Assembly: GCF_019426345.1 (NCBI RefSeq)
Contig: NZ_JAHLLW010000003.1
Coordinates: 206,518 to 270,517, forward strand
Source of the DNA: Marinomonas lutimaris
GTDB taxonomy: Bacteria > Pseudomonadota > Gammaproteobacteria > Pseudomonadales > Marinomonadaceae
Length of the DNA: 64,000 nucleotides
Direction of reading: 5' to 3'
Both the position numbers and the translations under genes were made by a program. The notes below the pieces were generated by a model. That model was not told where the DNA came from, did not search any database, and saw only the letters and a program-made list of their open reading frames with translations. Shown here piece by piece: positions 43,861-53,124 of the stretch (positions are counted from its first letter, which is position 1; the number at the start of each line of letters is the position of its first letter).

Positions 43861-44766
43861 GTGTCGCCTAGACATTTTCTTACTCTGAAGGATCTATCTT
43901 CTGACGAGTTAAAACAGTTACTACTACGAGCTTCAGAGCTTAAGAAAATCCATCACGAAGGCACTCTATTTCAACCGCTGAAAAACAGAGTTTTAGCGAT
44001 GATATTTGAAAAGTCATCGACTCGAACTCGAGTTTCTTTTGAAGCAGGTATGGCTCAATTTGGCGGTCACGCACTGTTTCTGTCATCTCGTGACACTCAA
44101 TTGGGACGTGGCGAACCAGTCGAAGACAGCGCACGCGTTATTTCAAGCATGGTAGATGCCGTAATGATCCGAACCTTCGATCATAAAACCGTTGAAACCT
44201 TTGCTAAATACTCATCCGTTCCTGTTATTAACGCTTTGACTGATGACTATCACCCATGCCAACTACTTGCTGATATGCAAACGTATCAGGAACATCGCGG
44301 CTCTATCGAGGGCAAAAAAGTCGTATGGGTTGGTGATGGCAATAACATGTGTAATTCTTACATTAACGCGGCAGCTATGCTCGACTTCCAATTAGTCGTT
44401 GCTTGTCCTGTCGGTTATGAACCCAACGCTGATTTGGTTGCAGAACACAACGATCGAGTGACAGTACTTCACGATGCACATGAAGCCGCTAAAGGTGCCG
44501 ATCTAATCGTTACTGACGTGTTTGCTTCAATGGGCCAAGAAGACGAGCAAGAACAGCGCCTAAAAGACTTTGATGGCTTCCAAGTAAATACTGAGTTGAT
44601 GTCCAAAGCGAATCCAGATGCCCTATTCATGCACTGCCTACCCGCTCACCGCGGTGAAGAAGTTTCTGCTGAAGTAATCGATCATCCAGACTGTGTTGTC
44701 TGGGATGAAGCAGAAAACCGCTTACACGCACAAAAAGCACTACTTGAGTTTTTACTATCTCGCTAA
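43861..44766 (+). CDS. argF: Ornithine carbamoyltransferase
   Basis: Makes citrulline from ornithine and carbamoyl phosphate in arginine synthesis. The GTG at 43861 has AAGGAG 7 bases upstream and yields [17 protein letters not shown], the usual family start; the frame is open further upstream but without homology. Motifs: STRTRVSFE (carbamoyl phosphate), [26 protein letters not shown], and [12 protein letters not shown] with the ornithine-side Cys. 301 aa. A strong terminator follows immediately. Confidence 0.95.
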   Translation: MSPRHFLTLKDLSSDELKQLLLRASELKKIHHEGTLFQPLKNRVLAMIFEKSSTRTRVSFEAGMAQFGGHALFLSSRDTQLGRGEPVEDSARVISSMVDAVMIRTFDHKTVETFAKYSSVPVINALTDDYHPCQLLADMQTYQEHRGSIEGKKVVWVGDGNNMCNSYINAAAMLDFQLVVACPVGYEPNADLVAEHNDRVTVLHDAHEAAKGADLIVTDVFASMGQEDEQEQRLKDFDGFQVNTELMSKANPDALFMHCLPAHRGEEVSAEVIDHPDCVVWDEAENRLHAQKALLEFLLSR

Positions 44767-44778
44767 CACAATAACAAG

Positions 44779-44813
44779 GCTCGCTGAAATCCATCTTTCA
44801 GCGAGCTTTTTTT
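44779..44813 (+). terminator. Rho-independent terminator of argF
   Basis: GCTCGCTGAAA (44779-44789) and TTTCAGCGAGC (44796-44806) form an 11-bp stem with a 6-base loop, followed by seven T residues. Confidence 0.95.
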
Positions 44814-44896
44814 GCATCCAAGCATTGAGCTTCTAAACGTTGAACTCTTAAGCATAGGGCTCTTAAATATGGGAAAGGCATCAACCGTGAATTACT

Positions 44897-45823
44897 ATGA
44901 GCATTATTGAAGTTAGGCATTTAAAAACACTGACCGCCCTCAGAGAAACTGGCAGTTTAGTCGAAGCTGCCGAACGAGTTCACTTAACGCAATCAGCTTT
45001 ATCTCATCAACTTAAAGATCTGGAAGAAAAACTAGGCTGTCCGCTTTTCATTCGAAAAACGAAACCTGTACGTTTTACCAGTGCTGGCCTGCGCTTATTA
45101 CAATTAGCCGATGATGTGCTACTTTCATTCCGCTCAGCTCAACGTGATATTCAACGCTTCGCTGAAGGGGAAAGTGGGCGCTTACACATCGCCATAGAAT
45201 GTCACAGCTGTTACGAATGGCTAATGCCAACCATTGACCATTTCCGCGAACATTGGCCTGATGTCGAGCTCGACCTTTCGACGGCTTTTGGTTTCATGCC
45301 ATTGCCCGCTCTTGCTCGCGGCGATTTGGATTTAGTCGTGACATCCGACCCACAGGACATCCCAAATATTGAATACATTCCATTGTTCCAATATGAGTCT
45401 CAGGTCGCCCTGTCTCGACATCACGCCCTAGCGAAAAAAGAGTTCTTAACACCTGAAGATTTTGCCAAAGAGACACTGATTACTTATCCAGTAGAAACCG
45501 AACGGCTGGATATTTTCAAACACTTTTTAAACCCAGCAGACGTGTCGCCAGCTAAAATTCGTCATAGTGAATTGACGCTGATGATGATGCAGCTAGTCGC
45601 AAGTGGTCGCGGTGTGTGTTGTCTACCAAATTGGGCATTAACAGAATATACCAACCGACAATATGTCATTACCAAGTCGTTAGGCGAAGAAGGTGTTTGG
45701 TGTAAGCTCTATCTGGCAATAAGAAAGGATCAGCGTGAAAACGCCTACATGGAAGATCTGATTTCTACCGCATCAAAAACCTGTTTTAAAAATCTAAAAG
45801 GTATTCTAGCCCCTGAACTATAA
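44897..45823 (+). CDS. metR: LysR-family regulator MetR
   Basis: Homocysteine-responsive activator of methionine genes. 308 aa. The start MSIIEVRHLKTLTALRETGS and TQSALSHQLKDLEEKLG form the helix-turn-helix. The effector domain holds HIAIECHSCYEWLMPTIDHFRE, the conserved MetR block, and VASGRGVCCLPNWALTEY. There is no metE or metH gene beside it, so its targets are elsewhere. The assignment rests on the E-C-H-S-C-Y-E-W-L block. Confidence 0.88.
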   Translation: MSIIEVRHLKTLTALRETGSLVEAAERVHLTQSALSHQLKDLEEKLGCPLFIRKTKPVRFTSAGLRLLQLADDVLLSFRSAQRDIQRFAEGESGRLHIAIECHSCYEWLMPTIDHFREHWPDVELDLSTAFGFMPLPALARGDLDLVVTSDPQDIPNIEYIPLFQYESQVALSRHHALAKKEFLTPEDFAKETLITYPVETERLDIFKHFLNPADVSPAKIRHSELTLMMMQLVASGRGVCCLPNWALTEYTNRQYVITKSLGEEGVWCKLYLAIRKDQRENAYMEDLISTASKTCFKNLKGILAPEL

Positions 45824-45832
45824 GTCAGAGTT

Positions 45833-45867
45833 AATCAGTATCAGGACAAAGTGTTCTGATGCTGATT
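45833..45867. terminator. Convergent hairpin between metR and the kinase gene
   Basis: AATCAGTATCAG (45833-45844) and CTGATGCTGATT (45856-45867) pair over 12 bp with one G-U type mismatch. It overlaps the kinase gene's last codons and may serve both transcripts. Confidence 0.55.
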
Positions 45868-47355
45868 ACGCGACCAAATCAAACTGAACTTAGCTCCGCC
45901 TGATTCACTAGCGTCAATCAACACTGCACCACCATGCCAAAAAGCAATACGTTGAACAATCGCCAAGCCTAATCCATATCCTCCAGAAGCTCGTGTGCGA
46001 CTATTGTCTAATCGTTGGAACGGAATAAAAACCTTATCTCTATCTTCAAATGCAATACCTGGACCATCATCTTCTATGTCTAACTGCCAACGCTCCTCAT
46101 CATGAGAGAAAGTGATAACAATTTTACCTGCAGCGTATTTTGAGGCATTTAAAATAAGGTTTTGTAACGCGCGACTCAAATGATGCTCATCCGCTAGAAC
46201 CAAATCTGTTTTATCAATATTCACCTCGACATCGAGATGCTGAAGTAACAAATGATTATGCTGTAGAATATCGCCAACCAGTTGGGAGATAGAAAGCTCT
46301 TTGAAATTAAGAGCCAATGACCCAGCCTCCAGCTTGCCATAAGTCAACACCTCATCAACAAGCGTGTTCAGCTCTTCAACATCGCCTTCGAGCGCCTCAA
46401 TTGTTTTAGCAACATCATCGTCTACTTCGTCCTTCATCACTTCCAGACCGAATCGTAAACGAGCAATAGGCGTTCTTAATTCATGAGAAATGGCATTTAT
46501 CATTTCACGCTGCACTTTTAGCAAACGCTGAATATGAGAAGACATGGAATCAAATGAATAGGCTAATTCTTTTAACGTGCCACTGCTATCAGGAATACCT
46601 TTCGGCAAACCACTACGACCACGGGCAATTTGGCGAGTAATGCTTTCAAATGTTTTGCGCTTGAAGTCCAGTGAGATCAGTTCACGCCAGATCAGCATCA
46701 GCATAATCGCAATGCCGGCACCAACAACAATAACCACAATTAAAGTTAAGGAGACATTATCATCATGGGCAACAGAGAGATACACAGGGGCATTAGCCTC
46801 TTTATCCTTCCATACAAAACCATATTCACTATAAGCACCATTTACTAATGCTACGGCGGTTAAAGGATTAGAAACCTTAGAATCAATTTCCTTCATAGAA
46901 AGACAAGACATGTTCTCAAGTAAAGTCACTTTGTCTGAATAGGAAATATCATTTGATAACAAAAACTGTGTAAGTAATGACTCTATTTTAAAAACAGGGC
47001 GATTATGATCTGCATGCCCAAGTAGAACAGGCTCATTCGTATTTCCAAATGCTATTTGATAGCTATTATTTGGTAATTTAAGCCATTTTTTTTCTGCAAT
47101 AAGAGCTGGAATAGAAGCAATAGAAAACGGATTAGCAGATTGAAAGGTCCATCTAAATTGGGAGTCAGGGAGTTCTTTATAAACACCAGAAAGAAGTAAA
47201 GCGGAGCTGATCTCGGCATCGACACAAAGCAATTGTTCAGCTCTTGATGCACCAAACCGAATTTGGGTGAACTCCATGACGAAGTAACAACACGCCACTA
47301 TAACGACACCTCCAAAAATAAGATGTCGATATAACCGCCACATTTCAGCTCGCAT
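45841..47355 (-). CDS. Sensor histidine kinase, RstB-like
   Basis: Inner-membrane kinase of 504 aa. Two membrane helices (about 12-30 and 203-223) bracket a periplasmic domain of about 170 residues with four cysteines. A HAMP segment follows (about 225-275), then HisKA (INAISHELRTPIARLRFGLEVM, His about residue 290) and HATPase (NLILNASKYA, DIEDDGPGIAFEDRD, GGYGLGLAIV). It follows the response-regulator gene by 6 bases and is thus its cognate kinase. RstB resemblance is inferred from the partner; the signal is unknown. Confidence 0.85.
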   Translation of the reverse strand: MRAEMWRLYRHLIFGGVVIVACCYFVMEFTQIRFGASRAEQLLCVDAEISSALLLSGVYKELPDSQFRWTFQSANPFSIASIPALIAEKKWLKLPNNSYQIAFGNTNEPVLLGHADHNRPVFKIESLLTQFLLSNDISYSDKVTLLENMSCLSMKEIDSKVSNPLTAVALVNGAYSEYGFVWKDKEANAPVYLSVAHDDNVSLTLIVVIVVGAGIAIMLMLIWRELISLDFKRKTFESITRQIARGRSGLPKGIPDSSGTLKELAYSFDSMSSHIQRLLKVQREMINAISHELRTPIARLRFGLEVMKDEVDDDVAKTIEALEGDVEELNTLVDEVLTYGKLEAGSLALNFKELSISQLVGDILQHNHLLLQHLDVEVNIDKTDLVLADEHHLSRALQNLILNASKYAAGKIVITFSHDEERWQLDIEDDGPGIAFEDRDKVFIPFQRLDNSRTRASGGYGLGLAIVQRIAFWHGGAVLIDASESGGAKFSLIWSRNQHQNTLS

Positions 47356-47361
47356 TGCTTT

Positions 47362-48087
47362 TTATACTTCTTTTACAAACAAGTAACCTTTACTACGAAT
47401 AGTCTTTATACGGCGAGGGTGAATTGGGTCATCGCCAATTTTTGATCGAATACGAGAAATTCTGACGTCAACCGAGCGATCTTGACCATCATATTCAATG
47501 CCACGTAACTCACCAAAAATCTCTTCTCGGCTTAATATGCGACCAGCATTACTAGATAATAACCACAACAGATCAAATTCAGCACTGGTCAACTCAACTT
47601 CTTCTTCAAGCAACCAAGCTTCACGACGGGAATTATCAATCGTTAAAGGACCAAAGACCAAGTTTTGCTCTTCTTTAGAAAGATCAAGAGTCAAATCCAC
47701 ATCTTGTGTACTACGACGTAACAAAGATTGGACTCGAGCTAATAATACTCTCGGTTTAGCTGGTTTAGATACATAATCATCCGCACCGATTTCTAAACCT
47801 AAAATTTGATCAACATCGTCGCTACGAGCCGTAAGCATCAGAATAGGACCTTTATAGTCGTTACGAACACTTCTGCATACCGTAAAACCATCAGCTCCAG
47901 GCAACATAAGATCAAGGATAACCAAAGCTGGCTGTTCCTCAATAATACGAGAAATAGCTTTGCGCCCATCAGGTTCGATCCCAACAGTAAAGCCATTTTT
48001 CTGCAAATACTCTTGAGTGAGTAACGCCAAACGCTCATCGTCTTCAACAATCAAAATGGTTCTGTTGTCATCTATACTCATGGGCAA
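47362..48087 (-). CDS. OmpR-family response regulator, RstA-like
   Basis: A 241-aa DNA-binding regulator. Receiver domain (about 10-125): ILIVEDDERLALL, phospho-Asp in LVILDLMLPGADGF, KPAKPRVLLARV. Winged-helix domain (about 145-238): ELTSAEFDLLWLLSSNAG, LRGIEYDGQDRSVDVRISR and RRIKTIRSKGYLFV, which closely parallel E. coli RstA. It is the first gene of a two-gene operon with its kinase. Confidence 0.87.
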   Translation of the reverse strand: MPMSIDDNRTILIVEDDERLALLTQEYLQKNGFTVGIEPDGRKAISRIIEEQPALVILDLMLPGADGFTVCRSVRNDYKGPILMLTARSDDVDQILGLEIGADDYVSKPAKPRVLLARVQSLLRRSTQDVDLTLDLSKEEQNLVFGPLTIDNSRREAWLLEEEVELTSAEFDLLWLLSSNAGRILSREEIFGELRGIEYDGQDRSVDVRISRIRSKIGDDPIHPRRIKTIRSKGYLFVKEV

Positions 48088-48159
48088 TCCTCGTCCAGTT
48101 TTTATCGTTTTTAGTTTTAATGACTTAAAAGAATAGATACAAAATCAATTCTTTTAAAA

Positions 48160-48615
48160 TCAATCTACTAGAAGACTTTGAATTTGTCTAACTCTCTCTC
48201 GGTTAACACCAAAATCGGAGTAACCAACACGAGAAGCAGAACGGATATGCACGACACTGTCGGCAGCGGGTAGATAAAACTCCACATCGTCAATATAGCC
48301 AACTAAGGGGCTTTTCACTTCAAAGTGAACATAACCCAATGTGCTACTGACAAGATGAGTATTACCTTTATTTAGCATAAACGATTCGATAGACAATTGA
48401 GTTTTCATGCGATCACCAGTATAGACTACTGGCTCAGCGTAATGATCCAAATCTTCTGGTGATGCTTGTGTAGAGACACAGTTCGGTGTTGAAGGACAAG
48501 GCATCAATTCACCGTCCGTTACACCAAGTCCTTCAGGTAGCTTATTACTCATATTGACGTATATAAAAAAACCTACGAACAAGACAACAATTAATGCAAT
48601 TATCCAGCGAACCAT
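48160..48615 (-). CDS. DUF1499 family membrane-anchored protein
   Basis: A 151-aa protein with one N-terminal membrane helix (about 3-22) and a soluble periplasmic domain. CPSTPNCVSTQA (about residues 39-50) with its two cysteines, and the end IRSASRVGYSDFGVNRERVRQI, are the DUF1499 hallmarks. Function is unknown. It is 29 bp behind rluB and on the same strand. Confidence 0.82.
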   Translation of the reverse strand: MVRWIIALIVVLFVGFFIYVNMSNKLPEGLGVTDGELMPCPSTPNCVSTQASPEDLDHYAEPVVYTGDRMKTQLSIESFMLNKGNTHLVSSTLGYVHFEVKSPLVGYIDDVEFYLPAADSVVHIRSASRVGYSDFGVNRERVRQIQSLLVD

Positions 48616-48644
48616 GCTTCTACGACTCCTAAGCCATTTTCATC

Positions 48645-49547
48645 TTAACGAAACGATCTTTTACCTGGCTTTTTAGGCTTAAACTCAGGTTTGTCATTGC
48701 TCTGCCAATCAAAGCCTTTAGGTGGCGCACGACGAGCGCCACCTGCTGTCGCTTTGTTTTTATGGCGTTTTAACTCCAATTTCTCTTGCTGTGTTTTTGG
48801 CGTCAATTCTGATAGTTTAAGATCAACCATGGCACACAAAGAATTAACATCTGTCTCTTCCATTTCTACCCAACGGCCAACTTTTGCTTTTGAAGGCAAG
48901 AAGACAGGACCAAAGCGAACACGTTTCAAACGGTTAACTTTTACGCCTTGAGATTCCCAAAGACGACGAACCTCACGGTTACGACCTTCCATCAAGCACA
49001 CGTAGAACCAACGGTTAATACCTTCACCACCACCATCAACAATGTCGGTAAATTTAGCTAAACCATCATCCATCATCACGCCTTTTTTCAAGGCCGCTAT
49101 ATTTTCTTCAGTCACTTCTCCCATTACGCGGACAAGGTACTCACGATCAATCTCTGTTGATGGATGCATTAATCGATTGGCCAATTCACCATCTGTGGTG
49201 AAAAGCAGCAAACCTGAAGTATTGATGTCTAAACGGCCAACAGCAATCCAACGCTCTCCGCGCAGTTTTGGCAGTTTATCAAACACAGTAGGTCGACCCT
49301 CAGGGTCTTTACGAGTACACACTTCGCCTTCTGGTTTGTTATAAATAATAACGCGGCGGTTTTCACCAGCCTCAGTAGCAATAATAGAATAACCATCTAT
49401 TGTGATCGTGTCTTTTACGCTAACGCGGTCACCTAATGTAGCAACTTCGCCATTAACTAACACACGACCTTCACGGATACGAGTTTCCATTTCACGACGT
49501 GAACCCTGACCCGCTCTTGCTAATACTTTTTGTAACTTCTCGTCCAT
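48645..49547 (-). CDS. rluB: 23S rRNA pseudouridine(2605) synthase
   Basis: The start is the ATG complementary to 49545-49547 ([16 protein letters not shown]), with GAGG about 7 bases upstream; a longer frame reaching 49580 would add 11 residues. An S4 domain (about 1-60) precedes the RsuA-type synthase domain with catalytic Asp in [14 protein letters not shown] (about residue 105). The basic tail ([23 protein letters not shown]) is typical of RluB. Confidence 0.92.
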   Translation of the reverse strand: MDEKLQKVLARAGQGSRREMETRIREGRVLVNGEVATLGDRVSVKDTITIDGYSIIATEAGENRRVIIYNKPEGEVCTRKDPEGRPTVFDKLPKLRGERWIAVGRLDINTSGLLLFTTDGELANRLMHPSTEIDREYLVRVMGEVTEENIAALKKGVMMDDGLAKFTDIVDGGGEGINRWFYVCLMEGRNREVRRLWESQGVKVNRLKRVRFGPVFLPSKAKVGRWVEMEETDVNSLCAMVDLKLSELTPKTQQEKLELKRHKNKATAGGARRAPPKGFDWQSNDKPEFKPKKPGKRSFR

Positions 49548-49662
49548 TACGAACCTCTTAGAGGGAATGCTTCTCAGCAACCCAGTTTTAGTAATATTAA
49601 TTAATCATTTTTTTCATTATAAGCCAGACACCATGGGCCTTGACAGCTGAATATTAAAGATT

Positions 49663-50283
49663 TTACAGAAAGGGAGCAGGATCACCAGCACCAACACGCA
49701 CAACTTCAATACTATCTGCATCCATTTTAACCACCGTTGTCGGCTGTAAACCACAAAAGCCGCCATCAATAACTAAATCTAGCGCATGTTCTAGCGTATC
49801 GCGAATATCATATGGGTCTGTCATTGGATCCGTCTCTCCTGGCAAGATGAGAGAAACACTCATAATAGGTTCGCCCAACTCTTCCAACAAAGCTGAAACT
49901 ATATTGTTATTCGGAACACGAATACCAATGGTCTTTCTTTTAGGGTGCAATAATCGTCTAGGCACTTCCGATGTTGCATTAAAAATAAAAGTATAAGGAC
50001 CTGGCGTATTATTTTTCAACAAACGATATAAGCGATTATCAAATCGCGCATAGGTTGATATTTCAGACAAATCTCGACACACCAAAGTAAAGTTATGCTT
50101 ATCATCCAAACGACGAATGGCTCGAATTCGATCCAATGCATCTTTATCACCCAAATGACAGCCGAGCGAATACCCACAGTCTGTTGGATACGCAATAACA
50201 CCACCATTACGAATCACTTCTGCCGCTTGTTTCACCAAACGTGCTTGCGGGTTTTCTGGGTGTATCTGAAAAAATTGACTCAA
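49663..50283 (-). CDS. yciO: YciO, YrdC/Sua5-domain protein
   Basis: Protein of the threonylcarbamoyladenylate-synthase superfamily whose own role is unsettled. The E. coli protein begins MSQFFYIHPDNP; the matching segment here is LSQFFQIHPENP beginning at a TTG (complement of 50281-50283) with GGAG 6 bases upstream. That start gives 206 aa, equal to E. coli YciO, whereas a GTG at 50295 would add four. Motifs: VIAYPTDCGYSLGCH, HNFTLVCRDLSE, NNTPGPYTFI, KRKTIGIRVP. It lies in the conserved rnm-yciO-rluB order. Confidence 0.9.
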   Translation of the reverse strand: MSQFFQIHPENPQARLVKQAAEVIRNGGVIAYPTDCGYSLGCHLGDKDALDRIRAIRRLDDKHNFTLVCRDLSEISTYARFDNRLYRLLKNNTPGPYTFIFNATSEVPRRLLHPKRKTIGIRVPNNNIVSALLEELGEPIMSVSLILPGETDPMTDPYDIRDTLEHALDLVIDGGFCGLQPTTVVKMDADSIEVVRVGAGDPAPFL

Positions 50284-50354
50284 CCTGTTCTCCACTAAAA
50301 AAATATAACAACAATAACGCTAACTAATTCAAAATAGCTTAGAAATAAGCGGCG

Positions 50355-51206
50355 CTATTTCCAAGCCTGCCACACTAAATCCACTTCACTTTCATGTATT
50401 TGTGTAAATTTACCAACCTGCATCCACGGACCAAATGGCCCATGATAATCACTTCCTACGGACGCTTTTAAATCAAACTCTCTGGATAAGCGTTCAAGCA
50501 AACGAACACTATCTGGGCGCTCATTACCTGACACTATTTCAATGCCAGTTCCGCCCCATTTTTTGAAATCACCCAATAAACGTTTCAACTTAGTTACTGT
50601 TAAAGGATAGCGTTTAGGGTGAGCTAAAACCAGTTCAACATCCTGACCAGAAAGCGCAGTCAAAACATCCTCAAGTTCCGGCCAAACATCACGTAACTGA
50701 CCTAATTTTTTATTGCCTAGATAGCGATCAAAGGCTTTATTAGTGTCTTTTACAAAACCTTTCTCAACCAGTAAAGTCGCAAAATGCGGTCGACCAAGTT
50801 GACTCTCGCCAGCCAAGGCAACGGCTTCATCAAATAAGTCAGGTAATCCTTGCTTCACCAACAAGTTAGCAATAAGCCGAGCTCGATCAAGACGGATAGC
50901 CTGATTCTCACTCACAATAGACAACAAAGCTGCGTTGTCTAGCGAGAAATTCAAAGCCACCATATGTAAAGGAATACCATTCCACTGCGTCGACAACTCA
51001 ACACCATGAATAAAACTCAGCTCGTGCTCTGCAGCTCGCTGACTTGCCTCTACAATACCATCCAGCGTGTCATGATCAGTAAGTGCAAACAAAGAAACAC
51101 CCTGTTCTACTGCAAGATCAACAAGCTCTGTTGGTGAAAAACGGCCATCAGAACGTGTAGAGTGTGTATGTAAATCGACTTTTCGATAACTTGCTGCTTC
51201 ATGCAT
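50355..51206 (-). CDS. rnm: RNase AM (PHP-domain 5'-3' exoribonuclease)
   Basis: Metal-dependent PHP-family enzyme (YciV/TrpH) that trims 5' ends of rRNA precursors. 283 aa. VDLHTHSTRSDGRFSP has the first metal ligands; FALTDHDTLDGIVEA, FIHGVELST, VLAHPKRYP and VGSDYHGPFGPW hold the others. The next gene downstream, 59 bp away, is yciO, as in many gammaproteobacteria. Confidence 0.92.
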   Translation of the reverse strand: MHEAASYRKVDLHTHSTRSDGRFSPTELVDLAVEQGVSLFALTDHDTLDGIVEASQRAAEHELSFIHGVELSTQWNGIPLHMVALNFSLDNAALLSIVSENQAIRLDRARLIANLLVKQGLPDLFDEAVALAGESQLGRPHFATLLVEKGFVKDTNKAFDRYLGNKKLGQLRDVWPELEDVLTALSGQDVELVLAHPKRYPLTVTKLKRLLGDFKKWGGTGIEIVSGNERPDSVRLLERLSREFDLKASVGSDYHGPFGPWMQVGKFTQIHESEVDLVWQAWK

Positions 51207-51289
51207 AGATTGGCTGTTCTTTAAAAGGAATGGTGGTTATCATAAGTCCAGCATACATGCATTTTAGTATACATTCACTGGGTTTTTAT

Positions 51290-51826
51290 ATGAAAATACT
51301 GTTCGACTTTCTTCCTATTGTTATCTTTTTTGTTGTTTATAAAATGACAGGAAATATTATTCTCGCAACCGCCATTTTAATCCCAGCCACAATACTTCAA
51401 GTGGGCTTTACTTGGTTCAAAAACCGCACCGTAGAAAAAATGCACTTAGTTTCTCTGGCATTAGTGGTGTTATTAGGTGGCGCAACCGTTCTTCTTGGAG
51501 ATGGAGATTTCATAAAATGGAAACCAACGATCGTAAACGGTTTGTTTGCCATTGCTTTTTTAGGCAGCCAATTCATCGGTGATAAAAATATCATTCAACG
51601 CATGATGGGTGATAAATTAGAGTTGCCGTTCAAAGTATGGCGTACTTTAAACCTTGCGTGGGTTGGCTTTTTTATTGTCTCCGGTGCCACTAACTTATAT
51701 GTTGCGTTTTCATATAGCGAAGAAATTTGGGTAGATTTCAAACTGTTCGGTTTATTAGGAATGACCATTGTATTTATTATATTACAAGGCATTTACTTAT
51801 CATCGCACTTACAAAATAAGGAATAA
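51290..51826 (+). CDS. yciB: Inner-membrane septation-associated protein YciB
   Basis: Five-helix inner-membrane protein (YciB/IspZ), 178 aa from the ATG at 51290. It matches [18 protein letters not shown], the standard family start, then [34 protein letters not shown] and the C-terminal helix. An upstream in-frame extension to 51230 is not conserved. It takes part in cell-envelope and septum functions. It is followed directly by yciI. Confidence 0.92.
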   Translation: MKILFDFLPIVIFFVVYKMTGNIILATAILIPATILQVGFTWFKNRTVEKMHLVSLALVVLLGGATVLLGDGDFIKWKPTIVNGLFAIAFLGSQFIGDKNIIQRMMGDKLELPFKVWRTLNLAWVGFFIVSGATNLYVAFSYSEEIWVDFKLFGLLGMTIVFIILQGIYLSSHLQNKE

Positions 51827-51828
51827 CG

Positions 51829-52131
51829 ATGCTTTACTCTATTATCGGTGAAGATGTGACAAACAGCCTTAGCGCTCGTCAACAAGCACGCCCTGCTCAC
51901 TTAGCTCGCCTAGAAGCTCTGCAGAACGAAGGCCGTTTAGTGTTGGCTGGCCCAAACCCAGCTATTGATTCTGATAACCCCGGCGATGCCGGTTTTAGCG
52001 GCAGTGTTGTTATTGCAGAATTTACTAGCCTTGAGGCAGCAAAAGCATGGGCTGATGCAGATCCTTATGTGGATGCTGGCGTTTATGAAAATGTAACGGT
52101 TAAACCTTTTAAGCAAGTTTTTCCGAACTAA
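51829..52131 (+). CDS. yciI: YciI-like protein
   Basis: A 100-aa protein of the YCII dimeric alpha/beta-barrel family. [29 protein letters not shown] shows the conserved His/Asp environment, and [22 protein letters not shown] the helical part. It starts 2 bases after yciB, so the pair is coupled. Enzymatic activity in vivo is not settled. Confidence 0.9.
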   Translation: MLYSIIGEDVTNSLSARQQARPAHLARLEALQNEGRLVLAGPNPAIDSDNPGDAGFSGSVVIAEFTSLEAAKAWADADPYVDAGVYENVTVKPFKQVFPN

Positions 52132-52150
52132 TTGAACCAAAAGACTTAAT

Positions 52151-52184
52151 AAAATGCCGCTATCAATACGAAGCGGCATTTTTT
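52151..52184 (+). terminator. Terminator behind yciI
   Basis: AAAATGCCGCT (52151-52161) and AGCGGCATTTT (52172-52182) form an 11-bp stem, 10-base loop, with further T residues. It also could serve the convergent SelW-like gene. Confidence 0.92.
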
Positions 52185-52199
52185 GTGGAATTGATTTTG

Positions 52200-52481
52200 T
52201 TATTTTTTAACATCCGAATGCCCAAGATCTCTCTCAGGGTCGATCACATCTCTCATTCGCTGTTTTAGTACTTTTGCCTCAGGAAATCCGTCTTCTTTTT
52301 TCCGGCACCAAATTTCCTGACCGTTCACTCTCACCTTAAAAATCCCACCCTGAGTTGGTATCAAGGTGACACTTTTTATATCATCATCAAATGTCGTTAA
52401 CAGCTCTTGAGACAACCAAGCCGCACGCAACATCCAGCGACATAAGGTACAATATTCAATTTCTACGGCAGCAGTTCGCAT
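52200..52481 (-). CDS. SelT/SelW/SelH (Rdx) family protein
   Basis: Thioredoxin-like 93-aa protein. The ATG complementary to 52479-52481 (MRTAAVEIEYCTLCRWM) has GGAGAG 7 bases upstream, so an open frame reaching 52532 is not used. The redox motif is CTLC (about residues 11-14), a cysteine version of the CxxU of selenoprotein W. TQGGIFKVRVNGQEIWCRKK and FPEAKVLKQRMRDVI complete the fold. The physiological substrate is unknown. Confidence 0.88.
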   Translation of the reverse strand: MRTAAVEIEYCTLCRWMLRAAWLSQELLTTFDDDIKSVTLIPTQGGIFKVRVNGQEIWCRKKEDGFPEAKVLKQRMRDVIDPERDLGHSDVKK

Positions 52482-52572
52482 TTGCTTTCTCTCCGATAAA
52501 TTAACAAGACGTCTTGGAACGCCACTACACAACTAATACTATTGCCCATACATTCAATAAGGAAGTAGCACT

Positions 52573-53124
52573 ATGCGTAAATCTCTTATCACTAGCTTGG
52601 CTCTGCTCGCTCTTTGTTCACAAGTCAACGCAACAGAAGTCGATATTTTAACCAACCAAGGCACGATCCGCGTCGACCTAAATGATGACGCCGCGCCAAA
52701 ATCTGTTGCCAACTTTCTACGTTATGCCGACGAAGGTTTCTATAACGGCACTATTTTTCACCGGGTCATTCGCGGCTTTATGGTACAAGGTGGTGGTTTT
52801 ACTAAAGATCTAGAACGTAAGACAACACATCAAGCGGTTGCCTACGAGGGCAATAATGGATTAGCCAATAATCGTGGCACACTAGCAATGGCACGGACTC
52901 AAGATCCAAACAGCGCAACATCACAATTCTTTATTAACCAAGTTGATAATACATTTTTGAACGATGGTGTCCGTGGAGTTGCTGGTTATACCGTATTTGG
53001 CAAGGTTATTTCAGGTATGAACATAGTTGACGCTATTTCTGCTGTACCAACGTCAACGGTTGGTCCTTACCAAAACGTCCCAACCGAACCCGTTATAATC
53101 GAGAGCATCACGCGTGTTAACTAG
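52573..53124 (+). CDS. ppiA: Periplasmic peptidyl-prolyl isomerase, cyclophilin type
   Basis: Cyclophilin that accelerates proline isomerisation of secreted proteins. Signal peptide MRKSLITSLALLALCSQVNA (about 20 residues), then the cyclophilin core: TIFHRVIRGFMVQGGGFT, the Arg and Gln of the active site, LAMARTQDPNSATSQFFINQ, YTVFGKVISGM. 183 aa. Its last 11 bases overlap the start of mnmC. Confidence 0.93.
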   Translation: MRKSLITSLALLALCSQVNATEVDILTNQGTIRVDLNDDAAPKSVANFLRYADEGFYNGTIFHRVIRGFMVQGGGFTKDLERKTTHQAVAYEGNNGLANNRGTLAMARTQDPNSATSQFFINQVDNTFLNDGVRGVAGYTVFGKVISGMNIVDAISAVPTSTVGPYQNVPTEPVIIESITRVN

